Below are positions 63,673 to 64,000 of a stretch of DNA of 64,000 nucleotides, piece after piece. Position 1 is the first letter of the stretch; every line of letters starts with the position of its first letter. The position numbers and the translations under genes were made by a program. The DNA comes from Streptomyces hokutonensis (GTDB taxonomy: Bacteria > Actinomycetota > Actinomycetes > Streptomycetales > Streptomycetaceae). The DNA is taken from positions 1-64,000 of the forward strand of contig NZ_BARG01000025.1 in the NCBI RefSeq assembly GCF_000376565.1. The letters are read 5' to 3'. The notes under the pieces were generated by a model that saw nothing but the letters and a program-made list of their open reading frames with translations, searched no databases and had not been told where the DNA came from.

Positions 63673-64000
63673 TCAGTCGTCCCTCCGGTCGGGTGCCGTG
63701 GCCCAGCCGATGAGCGCGCCGCGCAGGGCGGCCACAAGGCGGGACGCCGCCTCGTCCTCGGTGCGTCCGCTTTTGATGAGGTCGAGGATGTCGCGGGGGT
63801 CGAACAGCGTGTTCCACAGGTACAGGGCCTCGTCGCCGAGGTCGCCGAGGCCGAGGTCCTCGGTGGTCTGCCGGAGCGGTTCGGTGAGTGCTTCGGCCTG
63901 GGGAGTGAGGTAGCCGGTGTTCTCACGCAGCCGTTCCAGGTAGCCGCGGTGCGAGCGCATCTGTGCCATCGCGCCGCCGTGTTCGAGGACGAGTGACACC
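63673..64000 (-). CDS. Hypothetical protein, probably cut by the window edge
   Basis: At least 108 residues, mostly helical and acidic: RSHRGYLERLRENTGYLTPQ, EDLGLGDLGDEALYLWNTLF and SRLVAALRGALIGWATAPDR. GTG at 63999 or ATG at 63969 could be starts, but the frame may continue past the edge. No family recognised. Codon bias is normal for the genome. Confidence 0.55.
   Translation of the reverse strand, partial: VSLVLEHGGAMAQMRSHRGYLERLRENTGYLTPQAEALTEPLRQTTEDLGLGDLGDEALYLWNTLFDPRDILDLIKSGRTEDEAASRLVAALRGALIGWATAPDRRDD

Overview
The window reads as a piece of actinomycete, almost certainly Streptomyces, chromosome. GC is very high with strong third-position GC bias, GTG and TTG starts are common, and the content is typical of the genus: ADP-glucose-dependent glycogen synthesis genes, a WS/DGAT acyltransferase, NarL-type two-component pairs, secreted hydrolases with Ala-rich signal peptides, and many TetR/MarR/AraC/LacI regulators divergent from small enzyme operons. 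No tRNA, rRNA, CRISPR array or intact insertion sequence was found. Signs of acquired DNA are confined to the edges: a low-GC3 excisionase-like gene at the left, and a decayed stretch with a transposase-like tail at the right.

Layout. 0-3.3 kb: excisionase-like orphan, panD, GNAT protein, Asp/Glu-racemase-like protein, proline-rich small protein, VOC protein. 3.3-10.7 kb: gnd, a secreted Rpf-LysM-M23 wall hydrolase, a DMT transporter, a FhuF-like Fe-S protein, then glgA and glgC. 10.8-15.8 kb: a two-gene secreted glycosidase operon (PA14-GH2 and GH92) closed by a strong hairpin. 15.9-20.6 kb: WS/DGAT acyltransferase, an unusual zinc-ribbon SDR lacking its catalytic Tyr, a small membrane protein, and an HD-SDR pair. 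20.7-26.8 kb: TetR with a divergent FrsA-like hydrolase, a methyltransferase, a two-component system and a secreted aminopeptidase-like hydrolase. 26.9-34.5 kb: a methyltransferase-salicylate synthase operon, a TetX-like monooxygenase with a 14-helix MFS pump and a divergent TetR, then oleate hydratase. 35-44 kb: membrane ricin-lectin protein, zinc-ribbon protein of unknown role, a second two-component system, a DUF418-type membrane protein, an MFS pump, and an MmyB-like regulator with a divergent degenerate SDR. 43.6-47.4 kb: MarR, YceI and a translationally coupled glycosyltransferase/O-methyltransferase pair. 47.5-52.8 kb: Ppx/GppA phosphatase, then a compact TetR regulon (VOC-DUF427 divergent from SDR-SDR-hydrolase, then TetR). 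52.9-56.2 kb: AraC regulator divergent from an aldoxime dehydratase-nitrilase operon. 56.2-61.4 kb: a sugar ABC transporter of the ribose/fructose type with an aldose epimerase and a divergent LacI regulator. 61.5-64 kb: hydrolase and TetR divergent pair, decayed DNA, and a partial hypothetical gene.

How the parts work together. Most of the window is a row of small self-contained regulator-plus-enzyme modules, and in several the operator can be read directly. A 12-mer of the form ACAGACYNGTCT occurs four times around the 49-52 kb cluster. A palindrome centred on AACGTT lies both before the sugar ABC operon and before the glycosidase operon 50 kb away, suggesting a shared LacI-type regulon. 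Perfect dyads flank or overlap the promoters of the TetR/FrsA, TetR/MFS and MmyB/SDR pairs. The enzymatic themes are carbohydrate storage and scavenging, fatty-acid and wax chemistry, aldoxime/nitrile turnover, and modification or export of aromatic or antibiotic-like molecules. All functional statements are from reading the translated sequence against remembered family motifs; no database search was run.
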